40,128 bases of DNA from Haloarcula rubra (GTDB lineage: Archaea > Halobacteriota > Halobacteria > Halobacteriales > Haloarculaceae). This document shows, one piece after another, positions 15,792-23,439 of this stretch. The position numbers and the translations under genes are program-made. Positions within the stretch are counted from its first letter, which is position 1, and each line of letters begins with the position of its first letter. The notes under the pieces are model-generated. The model did no database searches. It saw only the letters and a program-made list of their open reading frames with translations, and had not been told where the DNA came from. The DNA is taken from NCBI RefSeq assembly GCF_019599465.1, contig NZ_RKLR01000020.1, forward strand, positions 1 to 40,128. The letters run 5' to 3'.

Positions 15792-15889
15792 GTTCTTGCT
15801 GTTCAGGATTCAGCGGTTGTCTGTCTCCCGTCCCTCGATACCGTGAGTATGTACTGGTGCCAACCTATCGTCACATCTCACTGTCAGTC

Positions 15890-15938
15890 GTGTTGGCTTC
15901 GTACCCAACACGCTTACCCTGTTGGGGAGAGAACCAAC
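15890..15938 (+). promoter_or_regulatory. Two tandem GTTGG-N8-CCAAC dyads
   Basis: GTGTTGG (15890-15896) and CCAACAC (15905-15911) form a perfect 7-bp dyad with an 8-bp centre. GTTGG (15921-15925) and CCAAC (15934-15938) repeat the arrangement with the same 8-bp centre. A further CCAAC half site is at 15860-15864. This looks like an operator for a dimeric regulator, most simply the HTH protein encoded at 16144. The 15792-15921 stretch holds no gene. Confidence 0.55.
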
Positions 15939-16119
15939 ACCTAGTGAACTGTCTCTGGGTCACGTAGTTCGAGACGGCGACGTTGTCTCGTCATCACCAG
16001 AGAACCTTTCGCTCTCTCGAACGACCCGAGGCACTCGGCCTGCCCCGCCTGTAGAGTTCTGGGCTAGTGCCGATGAGTACTGGGACGCCGTTGACGCCGG
16101 ACCAGACCGACCGTACTGA
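15922..16119 (+). CDS. Small ORF of uncertain start, upstream of the 16144 regulator
   Basis: A 65-codon frame opens at TTG 15922 and ends 24 bp before the next gene. The C-terminal half (PAPPVEFWASADEYWDAVDAGPDRPY) is acidic and protein-like. The only start-like codons (TTG 15922, CTG 15919) fall inside the operator dyad, so the true start is unclear and it may be a gene remnant. No family recognised. In related loci the partner of such regulators is a TumE-type toxin; this ORF does not show its H-rich motif. Confidence 0.4.
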   Translation: MGREPTPSELSLGHVVRDGDVVSSSPENLSLSRTTRGTRPAPPVEFWASADEYWDAVDAGPDRPY

Positions 16120-16143
16120 CCAACCAAACCACCTCAACTGACC

Positions 16144-16560
16144 ATGACCACGCTCCACATCACCGTTGGCGACCGCGAACAGCTCCGGAATGACGCGTTA
16201 GATTTCGTCCAGGCAGGAGAAGACGATACGCTCGATGACTCTGATGAGACAGTAACCTTGCAGTTCGGAAGTTACGACGATCTCGTCGATAGTCTCACCC
16301 CACTCCGCCTCGAGCTCGTCCAGGCGATCGCAGAACACGAGCCAGAAAGTATGCGTGAGGCTGCACGGCTCGTTGATCGAGATGTCTCCGATGTTCACTC
16401 GGATCTAAAGCAGCTGGAGGTAATCGGCATTCTCAAGCTCGAAGAGGGCGGCTCTGGCGGAGCAATACAACCTGTTGTTCCGTTCGACCGTATCGAGATG
16501 CATATCGACTATCCACTCGTTGATGACCTCGACACCGACGGCGCCCCGGCCAGTGCGTGA
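16144..16560 (+). CDS. HVO_A0114-type winged-helix DNA-binding protein
   Basis: The product has 138 residues. After an acidic start comes TVTLQFGSYDDLVDSLTPLRLELVQAIAEHEPESMREAARLVDRDVSDVHSDLKQLE, the helix-turn-helix arrangement of the HVO_A0114 family, often found as the antitoxin or regulator beside small toxins. The tail is acidic. It is probably co-transcribed with the small ORF upstream and controlled through the GTTGG-N8-CCAAC dyads. Confidence 0.82.
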   Translation: MTTLHITVGDREQLRNDALDFVQAGEDDTLDDSDETVTLQFGSYDDLVDSLTPLRLELVQAIAEHEPESMREAARLVDRDVSDVHSDLKQLEVIGILKLEEGGSGGAIQPVVPFDRIEMHIDYPLVDDLDTDGAPASA

Positions 16561-16635
16561 TGCGTATCACTGGTACATGTATCGACCATCAGGTGGTGCA
16601 GTGCCGCTTCTCTCCGGAAATGGCGCGCGATGAAC

Positions 16636-16651
16636 CGGCGCTCCCGCGCCG
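16636..16651. repeat. Hairpin between convergent genes
   Basis: CGGCGC (16636-16641) and GCGCCG (16646-16651) form a perfect 6-bp stem with a TCCC loop, nested in GC-rich flanks with CGCGC/GCGCG outer pairing. It lies between two converging genes and may aid termination. Confidence 0.4.
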
Positions 16652-16714
16652 AGAACGCGCGAGGGGCGTCCGAGCGAAGCGAGGACGACGGCTGGGGAGG
16701 CAACGGGCGTCAAC

Positions 16715-16721
16715 AAAAAAA
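16715..16721 (-). terminator. T-run terminator after the OB-fold gene
   Basis: Seven T residues on the minus strand begin 15 bp after the stop of the OB-fold gene, following GC-rich sequence. Runs of T are the main intrinsic termination signal in archaea. Confidence 0.55.
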
Positions 16722-16736
16722 GACCGCCCGCTCGGT

Positions 16737-17588
16737 CTACAACCGCTCGCTGCGCTCGCGTTCGGGGAACTCGACCCTGCTCCAGCCCGTCAGTGCCACC
16801 GAGACGCGCCCTTCGTACCAGCTCTTTGCGACCCCACGGAACCGCACCCACTCGCCTTCTCGAACCAGTTTCATGTCCGACTTCGTCCAGGCCGTGAACT
16901 TCGTCGTCCCCGTCTCGTCTTCGATGAGGCCCACCTGAGAGATGGTCGGCGTCGTCGGCTCCCAGAGCACCGTGACCCGCCCTTCGATACACACCTCGCT
17001 TCGATTCGTCGCCGCCAGTTTCCCGATCGGGACGACCATCCCCGGTGCGAGCCACTCTTCTTCGGTCACCAAGACCGACGCATCCACGATATCCGCACCG
17101 TCTGCCATCTTCTGGGCCACGCGCTTCGAGAGCGCCGCCGTCGTCGTTCCCGTCCGGACCCGTTCGTGTATCCGCCACGCCTGCTGATTCACGCTCGCCA
17201 ACTCCGCCCGAGAGAGTTCGCTTCGTGGGTCCACCCGCTTTGAGTCCGCCCACTTATCCACGCTCGCCGCTCGCTCCTCGAATCGCCGACGTCGCGCTTC
17301 GTTCTTCCGTTCGACCACGGCCCTCGTCCGTGCCTCTCGGTCCGAGTCCGCTCTGCAGTCCCACCGGGTTCGGGTTCGCGAAATCTCCCACTCGCGTGCC
17401 TTCAACCGCTCCTCCCCCTCCAGGGTGAGGCCCCGTCCAGCCGCCTCGTAGTGGTTCGTATCGACGGTGCCCTGTATCTCTTGTTCGACCGACCGCCGCA
17501 GCTCCGGCGTCTCGTCGACGACGGCTTTCTGTTCAACGCGCTGTTCCTCGTGCCAACCTTCATATCCGATTGAATTCTCTATACTCAT
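16737..17588 (-). CDS. OB-fold single-stranded-DNA-binding-like protein
   Basis: The product has 283 residues. The N-terminal two thirds are charged and helical, rich in R and E (about 60-110), suggesting a coiled coil. From about residue 185 (MVVPIGKLAATNRSEVCIEGRVTVLWEPTTPTISQVGLIEDETGTTKF) the pattern is an RPA-type OB fold: a GRV strand, I-S-Q-V-G-L-I-E-D-E-T-G-T-T-K-F, then VREGEWVRFRGVAKSWYEGRVSVAL. Such proteins bind single-stranded DNA and are widespread on haloarchaeal plasmids. The gene is followed by a T-run and preceded by the hairpin tract. Role in replication or transfer is inferred. Confidence 0.82.
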   Translation of the reverse strand: MSIENSIGYEGWHEEQRVEQKAVVDETPELRRSVEQEIQGTVDTNHYEAAGRGLTLEGEERLKAREWEISRTRTRWDCRADSDREARTRAVVERKNEARRRRFEERAASVDKWADSKRVDPRSELSRAELASVNQQAWRIHERVRTGTTTAALSKRVAQKMADGADIVDASVLVTEEEWLAPGMVVPIGKLAATNRSEVCIEGRVTVLWEPTTPTISQVGLIEDETGTTKFTAWTKSDMKLVREGEWVRFRGVAKSWYEGRVSVALTGWSRVEFPERERSERL

Positions 17589-18389
17589 TGCAGTTAACCT
17601 GAAGGCGCCTACTCAGCGTCTTCTACCTTCCACGACTCTCCAGCCGTGGCTCTCATCACACCTCGACGACACCGACATCCTCGCGCGCTGTCCGCGCCTT
17701 CACGCGCCCGACAGGGCGCGGGCAGCGCGCGCCTTCGACAGGCACATCCAGAACCGCGCGACCGGCCAGGCCGCCCGAGCGGCCAGTTTCAAGTCGGTTT
17801 CCGGTCTGAGGCACGAAGACCGAAACCGCACTTGATGCTGGCGTCCCGAAAGGGCGAGCGAGGAACGAACAGCGAACGGCGTTCGCTGTGAGTGGTGCGG
17901 GCGTCGGCCGGGCGAGCGGGGCGGGCCACCCATAGACCCATCCAACCGCTTCCTGGTGGACTGAAAGGGCGAGGGCCGCTCGAGGAACCCCGACGACGTC
18001 CTCGCAAGAGCGCGGTGCTCTTGCGGGATGCTGAAAATCGCGGCCAGCGATTTTCAAAGCACAAGCACTGCAGCGAACGGCGTGAGCGAAGTCGTTCGAA
18101 AGGCGCATTGCGCCTTTCGTGATGACGAGAGAGCTTTGCTCTCTCGAACCACGCGCAGCGAGTCGTGGGAGTCGAACGGCCCGAGGGCTTTCGAGGTCAC
18201 TGTAACACTCTCAGTATCTCCTTCACAGTCGTCGACAGAACTGCACGCAACACAACGCTCGACTGGTCTCCCTGAGACACACCACTGCTTCGAGTGAAGG
18301 ACGGCGTGATAGCCTCTACTAAGACGCAGACTCGAAATTCTCACTCCAGCAATCTCCTCTCTCACTCTCGCCTCACCATTCGCTTCGTC
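17589..18389. repeat. Non-coding tract of serial perfect hairpins
   Basis: The tract holds at least eight inverted repeats with short loops. They are: 17682-17698/17715-17731 (17-bp arms, one mismatch); 17790-17807/17817-17834 (18-nt arms with small bulges); 17869-17877/17881-17889 (ACAGCGAAC, loop GGC); 18003-18011/18017-18025 (CGCAAGAGC); 18032-18041/18047-18056 (TGAAAATCGC); 18074-18079/18093-18098 (CGAACG); 18097-18106/18110-18119 (CGAAAGGCGC, loop ATT); 18126-18134/18138-18146 (CGAGAGAGC, loop TTT). A weaker one is at 18149-18153/18164-18168. Open frames here are arginine- and proline-rich and unlike neighbouring proteins, so I call it non-coding. About 18200-18389 shows nothing else. 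Function unknown. Confidence 0.75.
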
Positions 18390-18866
18390 CTACGGCGGGT
18401 CGGATGCCGTATTCAGCACTTCGAGGTCGTCCATCTCGTAGGCGCGACGCCAGAGCTTCAAAACAGCACGGGCAACGAGGGTCGGCTCTTCGACGGTGAT
18501 ACAGGATGCAACGGCTGTTTCGGAGTGTGCCACAGGTGGCTCGTGAAAGTGCTTTGCTGGTGAGTGCGTGTTTGGATGGCGATCGAATCGCCAGTTTACC
18601 TCCTCGGTATCGACGTAGTGAAATCGGTACGCACCAGACCGAAACCACGTCACGTCGAGTCGACACTGCTCCGCTGTGCCGATCCCGTCCTCGAACTGAA
18701 TGGTGAGTTCTTGTGGGTGGAGAACACTGTCGAAACTGGTGGCGTCGACGAGTGGCTCCGCTTCGAGAAAGAACGTCCGTATCCTCCGCATGATCGTCAC
18801 GTCGGGCGGGCCGACGGCACCGGCTAATTCCGTCGCAGGAATGCCTTCTCGATCTGTTTCGTCCAT
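18390..18866 (-). CDS. TumE-like putative toxin 1
   Basis: The product has 158 residues, starting at ATG 18866, 3 bp after the stop of the HTH gene, so the two form an operon. The core WFRSGAYRFHYVDTEEVNWRFDR followed by HPNTHSPAKHFHEPP recalls TumE/DUF6516 toxins, where a Y-x-H strand is followed by an R-x-D and a histidine-rich stretch. The C-terminal helix (EPTLVARAVLKLWRRAY) completes the domain. The paired gene at 20.3 kb shows a weaker version of the same pattern. Assignment rests on motif layout only; activity is inferred. Confidence 0.5.
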   Translation of the reverse strand: MDETDREGIPATELAGAVGPPDVTIMRRIRTFFLEAEPLVDATSFDSVLHPQELTIQFEDGIGTAEQCRLDVTWFRSGAYRFHYVDTEEVNWRFDRHPNTHSPAKHFHEPPVAHSETAVASCITVEEPTLVARAVLKLWRRAYEMDDLEVLNTASDPP

Positions 18867-18869
18867 GCC

Positions 18870-19457
18870 TCAGGCTGAGAGTCCGTCTATGTCTTCGGCG
18901 AATGCACCCTTCGACCGATCGCTGGAACCAGCCTCATCAGAACTTCCACGGTCGGGATCGAAGTCATACAGAGAGAGCGCCGCCTGTGCGAGGTCGAGAT
19001 TCTCCTCGATTGCCTGCCACTGTGAGATGATCTCCCAGCCGTCGTCAGCAGGCTCCAGTTCAAGTGCGAGGTCATCTGGGTTGGTCACGTCGTACTCGTC
19101 TTGATACGCCTGTATCTGGGACTTGAGCGACTGGATACCCGCTATCAACTCATCTCGTGTGAGCTCGGTGTGCAGTTCCTTTATCCGTTCCATCGCGATG
19201 GATTCGCTGGAGCGCTTGAACCGAGTTCCCTGGCCCGTGTTTTCGGTTGCTGCAAAGCCGCTGTCTGCGAGTGTTCGGAGATGCTTGCGAGCGCTCGGTT
19301 CGCTTACGCGAGCACGTTCAGCAATCGTCCCAGCATAGTGGAACGACGTCGTCGAGAGCAGGACCTCTTTGACGCGTTCGAATGGAGACGTTTCGTCTTT
19401 CCACTCCTCGACAACCGCTTCGTTCACGTCGCCCGTCCACAGACGGTCCTTTTCCAT
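18870..19457 (-). CDS. DUF7342-like winged-helix protein 1 (putative antitoxin)
   Basis: The product has 195 residues from ATG 19457 (MEKDRLWTGD); the longer frame to 19709 enters a non-acidic stretch and is rejected. The conserved start VVEEWKDETSPFERVKEVLLSTTSFHYAGTIAERARVSEPSARKHLRTL is an HTH with the W-x-E-x-x-S-x-F-E-R-V signature shared with the 19708 gene. A helical tail (SQIQAYQDEYDVTNPDDL) follows. It comes first in an operon with the TumE-like gene, the usual antitoxin-first order. The family number is from memory. Confidence 0.72.
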   Translation of the reverse strand: MEKDRLWTGDVNEAVVEEWKDETSPFERVKEVLLSTTSFHYAGTIAERARVSEPSARKHLRTLADSGFAATENTGQGTRFKRSSESIAMERIKELHTELTRDELIAGIQSLKSQIQAYQDEYDVTNPDDLALELEPADDGWEIISQWQAIEENLDLAQAALSLYDFDPDRGSSDEAGSSDRSKGAFAEDIDGLSA

Positions 19458-19707
19458 TGTTGTCTCTGGATACGAGATAGGGGCAAAAATAGTTTTGTGC
19501 GCTATATCTATATTTTTCTTTGGGACGGTGACGACGGATGGGCTCTTTGAACCACGTACAGCGGGTTGAGGGATCCGATGGCTCTGGGAGCTTTCGAGAT
19601 AACTGCTCTCCCCAACGTCCCTACACCCCTCTCCGCCGTCGTCGATAACGAAGTGAATAATTTGACCCACAGATACAATTATACATTTACAAATCCAACG
19701 GACTAGC
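19458..19707. promoter_or_regulatory. Divergent promoter region between two HTH/TumE-like units
   Basis: The 250 bp between the two starts contain AT-rich blocks at each end: GCTATATCTATATTTTTC (about 19500-19517) on the side of the leftward gene, and CAATTATACATTTAC (about 19676-19690) 20-30 bp before ATG 19708. The middle shows no gene. A shared operator is likely but not identified. Confidence 0.5.
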
Positions 19708-20271
19708 ATGACACCGACTGATCAGGACGACGCCGACGTTCCCAGCGACACGGATGGTGCGTCGGGTGACGCCGCCTGGAAGGAACACACGAGTGCGTTC
19801 GATCGTGTTCGCTCTGTCGCGCTCTCACTATCAGACCCACGCTCTGCGGGATGGATCGCAGCGGAAGCACTCGTCGCCGAGAACACGGCTCGTCGGCACT
19901 TAGATAGCCTCGTAGAGCTCCACGTCCTCACCACGGATACGACGGGCAGTGCCGTCACGTACTATCCAGACCCGGTGTACGTCCGCACCCGTGATCTCCG
20001 CGAACTCGTCACCGAACACGATCGTGACGAACTCACCAAACTGGCCGCAGATCTGAAAGCCGACGTCGAGTCGTGGCAAGACGAATACGACGTGCGCTCG
20101 CCGGACGAACTCCGCAGTACCGCGGCTGGCGAAGAGACCTCTGCTGAGGAGGCTAGGGTGCGGCGACGCACTGCGAGTGACTGGGAACTCACGGAGTACC
20201 GTCTCTCCCTTATCGAAGATGCACTGTCGCGGTACGATGAGTACAGCGATACGCGGACGGCGACAGCGTGA
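19708..20271 (+). CDS. DUF7342-like winged-helix protein 2 (putative antitoxin)
   Basis: The product has 187 residues. AWKEHTSAFDRVRSVALSLSDPRSAGWIAAEALVAENTARRHLDSL aligns by eye with the HTH of the 18870 gene. The tail again contains a helix with SWQDEYDVRSPDEL, close to AYQDEYDVTNPDDL in its partner, so the two genes are paralogs. A TATA-like TTATACATT about 28 bp upstream implies a nearly leaderless mRNA. Its stop overlaps the next start by one base (TGATG). Confidence 0.75.
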   Translation: MTPTDQDDADVPSDTDGASGDAAWKEHTSAFDRVRSVALSLSDPRSAGWIAAEALVAENTARRHLDSLVELHVLTTDTTGSAVTYYPDPVYVRTRDLRELVTEHDRDELTKLAADLKADVESWQDEYDVRSPDELRSTAAGEETSAEEARVRRRTASDWELTEYRLSLIEDALSRYDEYSDTRTATA

Positions 20272-20741
20272 TGCCGCCGTCGGGATTCTTTCCCGTTCAC
20301 AAGACAGACATCGCCACTGACGGTGGCAACTCGGGCGATCTCGGAGCAGAGCGCCACCGGATTCTCCGGGAACTACAACGCGAACTTGAGCGACACCCTT
20401 CGGTGCAACGAGCGACTGGAAATCCGGACGGCAAATACCGTGAACTCCGTGCAATTCTTGATCCGGCAGTACTCGGCGTCGATGCGGACAAAGCGACACT
20501 CCGCGTAGCGTGGTGGCCAGCACCAGAGGATCCAGAGTACGCGTTTCATTACAGCGATGATTCCGGATTCGATTGTGGCTGGCACCGGGAACCGAATCCA
20601 CACGTGGACGGGAAACTCCACTACCAGGAGCGCTCTTCAACTGACGAACCCTACGAGTACGAGTCTGTGTCCTTCTCGGCGGACACACCACCGCGGATTC
20701 TCTGGACTGTACTGGACCGACTTACTGATCGTATTGGATAA
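20271..20741 (+). CDS. TumE-like putative toxin 2
   Basis: The product has 156 residues from ATG 20271; GTG 20268 is an alternative. The core (LRVAWWPAPEDPEYAFHYSDDSGFDCGWHREPNPH...LHYQE) parallels YRFHYVD...WRFDRHPN in the 18390 gene, with the R-x-D replaced by W-H-R-E. The N-terminus is a long helix (RHRILRELQRELERH). Translationally coupled to the HTH gene upstream. A toxin role is inferred from gene order and the shared layout. Confidence 0.5.
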   Translation: MPPSGFFPVHKTDIATDGGNSGDLGAERHRILRELQRELERHPSVQRATGNPDGKYRELRAILDPAVLGVDADKATLRVAWWPAPEDPEYAFHYSDDSGFDCGWHREPNPHVDGKLHYQERSSTDEPYEYESVSFSADTPPRILWTVLDRLTDRIG

Positions 20742-20797
20742 GCTAAACCCCCATTTCATAATAAACATTAAATAGAAATGCAAAAGAAGTGTTTACA

Positions 20798-21490
20798 ATG
20801 AAAACGATACCGAACGGTAGTTCAGATGACAGAACTAAAATAACGGTCGGTATACCCGTTCGAGATGGTAGCTTATTCAAAGGTGAAGCCACAGACGACA
20901 TCCTCCATTTATTAACGCGTCACCACGACGAGTCGTTCTCGATGACGGACATCGCCGAGGCAGTCGATTACACGCGGCCGACGATTACCAAGACAATCAA
21001 TGTCCTCTCCAACAACGACCTCGTCGTTGAGGAACGTGACGGGACACGCCGCCTCGTGCAGATCAACCGCGACCGGTTGATCCGACCAGCCGACCCTTAC
21101 CTCGAAATTCCGCAGTCGGAGTTCCACGATCCGGTGCAGGCCGCGACAGAGGCGATACTGAACGAACTCGATAGTGTTCTCGCCGTTGTCCTGTATGGGA
21201 GCGTCGCCCGTGGCGAGGCCGACCGCCGCAGCGACGTCGACCTCTGGGTGTTAGTGCGCGAAGACAGGATGGGCAACCAGCGGCGGGCGAACCACGTCAG
21301 GCAATCCCTCGAAGAGGACGTATTTGACGGCAACCGCTACGCCTTCGAGATAGACGTCGAAGGTCTTCAAGCCATTCCGAACTACGCAGAAGACCTACGA
21401 GAAATCCTCCGCGATGGCATCGCCGTCCACCGGACGGACGAGTTCGACACCGTCCGCAAAATGGTTCTGCACGGTGATGTAGATGAGTGA
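20798..21490 (+). CDS. HTH-nucleotidyltransferase (MNT) protein 1
   Basis: The product has 230 residues from ATG 20798; GTG 20789 adds three codons. The N-terminus is a winged helix (FSMTDIAEAVDYTRPTITKTINVL), followed by the conserved YLEIPQSEFHDP linker. The C-terminus has the minimal nucleotidyltransferase motif GS-x10-DxD as YGSVARGEADRRSDVDLWV. In MNT-HEPN systems this enzyme adds AMP residues to the HEPN toxin to silence it. The HTH fusion suggests it also represses the operon. AT-rich CATTAAATA lies about 30 bp upstream. It overlaps the HEPN gene by 8 bp. Confidence 0.9.
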   Translation: MKTIPNGSSDDRTKITVGIPVRDGSLFKGEATDDILHLLTRHHDESFSMTDIAEAVDYTRPTITKTINVLSNNDLVVEERDGTRRLVQINRDRLIRPADPYLEIPQSEFHDPVQAATEAILNELDSVLAVVLYGSVARGEADRRSDVDLWVLVREDRMGNQRRANHVRQSLEEDVFDGNRYAFEIDVEGLQAIPNYAEDLREILRDGIAVHRTDEFDTVRKMVLHGDVDE

Positions 21491-21986
21491 TCCAAACGCC
21501 GTCAGGGAGGCACTTGACGCGGCTGTCGACGCCTTTAACGAGGAGGGCCACGGCCTTCCGACTCGAGAATCGGCGATCGACACGGATGCTGACTGGAAGA
21601 CTCAACTCACCAAGGGATGTCGGCTCCTCGCCGTCGTTGAGGAAATTGAGGACGGCTACTACACCGCCGTCGTCGAACTGTGTTTCGGCATCATCGAGCA
21701 ATCGCTGGAGGCGTTCGCCATCGTGGAGGGCGGCGACGAGCTACGTGACTTCCAGACGGATTCGCACGACCGCTGCTACGATCAGGCGGCTCGGTTCGGC
21801 CTCTTCACCCGGGGATTGACGGGCGAACTCAAAGACCTGTATGGCGACAACCGGACAGACAGCTACTACGGCGGCCGCCATCCATCGAGGCAACAGGCCG
21901 AAGCGATGCATCGGTTGGCCCGCGAAACCCATCAACACGTCACCGACCAGATCCGCGAAGGCGGCGTCTGCAACTGTGACCAGTGA
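21483..21986 (+). CDS. HEPN-domain protein 1
   Basis: The product has 167 residues, mostly helical (KGCRLLAVVEEIEDGYYTAVVELCFGIIEQSLEAFAIVEGG). The expected HEPN catalytic site is R-x4-6-H; here the matching segment reads DNRTDSYYGGRHP, with R followed by YY. A histidine appears six residues after the first Y pair. The protein ends CNCDQ, a CxC pair also seen in copy 2. Position right behind an MNT gene with ATG inside its end supports the toxin role (a predicted RNase). It is coupled to the MNT gene through ATGAGTGA. Confidence 0.82.
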   Translation: MSDPNAVREALDAAVDAFNEEGHGLPTRESAIDTDADWKTQLTKGCRLLAVVEEIEDGYYTAVVELCFGIIEQSLEAFAIVEGGDELRDFQTDSHDRCYDQAARFGLFTRGLTGELKDLYGDNRTDSYYGGRHPSRQQAEAMHRLARETHQHVTDQIREGGVCNCDQ

Positions 21987-22090
21987 CCGAGCGAGCGGGG
22001 CATCGACCTCCGGAACTGTGAGGACTTCGATCCGCTGACTCTTTTTCGCCACTCGTGGTACTCCTCCGAAACGCGAATTCACTCCACCGT

Positions 22091-22100
22091 ACTATTTATA
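22091..22100 (+). promoter_or_regulatory. TATA box of the second MNT-HEPN unit
   Basis: ACTATTTATA lies 32-41 bp before ATG 22132 and about 25 bp before GTG 22123, which could mean the latter is the true leaderless start. The 21987-22090 gap holds nothing recognised. Confidence 0.5.
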
Positions 22101-22131
22101 TGTCGTTGCACAAAATCAGACAGTGTCTGAA

Positions 22132-22812
22132 ATGGCGAAACAAGATATAACGATCTGCATCGATGCGTATCCCGACGCGGACACCGATATCTTCCGTATC
22201 GGCGCCGCGGACGACATCCTCCGACTGCTCGCCGACGCTCACGACACGGAGTTTACGATTCCCGAACTCGTCGACGCCACGGGTGTCACCCGCTCGACGG
22301 TGTGGCGGGCTGTCGACCTCCTCGACAGTATCGGTGCCGTCCAAATTCGAGAGACGCCACAACGAAACTACATCGCGATCAACCCAGACCGACTCCAGAA
22401 AGACGATCCAATTCTTGCCATTCCGCAGTCGGAGTTCCACGCGCCGATCCGGGCATTCGTCAATCGCGTGCAAGCCACGCTCACTGACACCGACGACGTC
22501 GACGACCTACTCGGTATCGTCGTCTTTGGGAGCGTCGCTCGGGGCGAGGCTGACCGCCAGAGCGACATCGATTGTTTCGTCGTCGTCGATGGTGATCGGA
22601 CGACAGCCCGCCGGCGAATTACCGACGTCGTTGCTGATCTCCAGTCCGACCGCTTCGACGGTGACCGATTCGCGTTCGAGGCGTATGTCGAATCCGCCGA
22701 GAGCGCACACAGAGCTGGGTCAAAACTTCGCGACATCTTCGCTGAGGGCATTACGGTGTATGGCAGCGACCACCTTGACTCGCTCCGGAAGGAGGTCGTC
22801 GCAGATGAGTAG
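22132..22812 (+). CDS. HTH-nucleotidyltransferase (MNT) protein 2
   Basis: The product has 226 residues from ATG 22132. It has the same layout as copy 1: HTH (FTIPELVDATGVTRSTVWRAVDLL), the linker AIPQSEFHAP, then FGSVARGEADRQSDIDCFVVV with an intact GS-x10-DxD site. The C-terminal part (DRFAFEAYVESAES) also aligns. The two copies are clearly tandem duplicates that have diverged in the HTH recognition helix, so they may read different operators. Overlaps its HEPN gene by 8 bp. Confidence 0.9.
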   Translation: MAKQDITICIDAYPDADTDIFRIGAADDILRLLADAHDTEFTIPELVDATGVTRSTVWRAVDLLDSIGAVQIRETPQRNYIAINPDRLQKDDPILAIPQSEFHAPIRAFVNRVQATLTDTDDVDDLLGIVVFGSVARGEADRQSDIDCFVVVDGDRTTARRRITDVVADLQSDRFDGDRFAFEAYVESAESAHRAGSKLRDIFAEGITVYGSDHLDSLRKEVVADE

Positions 22813-23302
22813 TACGCGAATCGAACAACTCATCGACAATGTGCAAGCCGCGTTCGACCGCCGCCCGACAGATATCGAAGCCGGGCTCGATGTCGAGGAT
22901 GCCGCCCTCCTTCAGTTGCGGAAGGCATGTCGCTTGCTTGCCGGCGCCGAGGCACTGCAACAGGCCAGCTACTACACACTCGTCATCGAAGCGTCGTTCG
23001 TCGCCATCGAACGAACCGTGGAATTCCGGCTCCTCGAACGCAGCACGATGCAGCCGGACGATCTTCCCGGCACGCATTCCGGAGTCTACCGGGAAGCGGC
23101 AGCGGCCGGTGTTTTCGGTGAATCGATGGCGGCTGATCTCGCAGATCTCTGGCGCGACCACCGAGCAAAAACGTATTATCAGGATGGGCTCGCCTCAGCA
23201 GCACGTGCTGAAGCGATGTACGAGCTCGCCACCGAGATTCATGCATACGTTACTGGACGGTCTCGACAGGGGCACGAGTGTATCTGCGGGGAGACGACGT
23301 AA
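22805..23302 (+). CDS. HEPN-domain protein 2
   Basis: The product has 165 residues from ATG 22805 (MSSTRIEQLIDN). It shares with copy 1 the helix KACRLLAGAEALQQASYYTLVIEASFVAIERTVEF, the R-x3-YY segment (DHRAKTYYQDG) in place of a standard R-x4-6-H, and a C-terminal CxC (HECICGETT). Coupled to the MNT gene through ATGAGTAG. The start is taken from the overlap; an upstream out-of-register extension is a shadow of the MNT gene. Confidence 0.82.
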   Translation: MSSTRIEQLIDNVQAAFDRRPTDIEAGLDVEDAALLQLRKACRLLAGAEALQQASYYTLVIEASFVAIERTVEFRLLERSTMQPDDLPGTHSGVYREAAAAGVFGESMAADLADLWRDHRAKTYYQDGLASAARAEAMYELATEIHAYVTGRSRQGHECICGETT

Positions 23303-23373
23303 GCGAATTCGTCTCTAACAGTCGGGGAGAGTAGTCGTTTCTCAGTAACCAACACGAGATGCAATAGGATGGG

Positions 23374-23430
23374 GATCTGTTGGTTGATGAGCGCAGAGAT
23401 GACGACGTTGGCATCAACGACCAGCTTCAT
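23374..23430 (-). pseudogene. vapC (PIN toxin) 5' remnant
   Basis: The frame starts at ATG 23430 with MKLVVDANVVISALI, the first strand and catalytic aspartate of a PIN domain. After about residue 18 it no longer resembles VapC and runs into the end of the HEPN gene, so only the 5' end survives. The remaining PIN acidic residues are absent. Confidence 0.6.
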
Positions 23431-23439
23431 TTGTCGAGA

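Noticed and set aside
16557-17253. Two long open frames (228 codons each) opposite and in another frame of the OB-fold gene
   Set aside because: They are arginine- and proline-rich or lack motifs, whereas the OB-fold frame has a recognisable domain, acidic composition and a terminator.
17656-18108. 150-codon minus-strand frame in the hairpin tract
   Set aside because: Composition (C, R, P, A rich, few acids) is unlike halophile proteins, and the frame is an accident of GC-rich inverted repeats.
18003-18168. Possible CRISPR array
   Set aside because: The repeats are hairpins of different sequence, not one direct repeat with unique spacers, and no cas gene is present.
17589-18389. Replication origin
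   Set aside because: No orc1/cdc6 or rep gene is nearby and no ORB-like boxes were seen; hairpins alone do not support the call.
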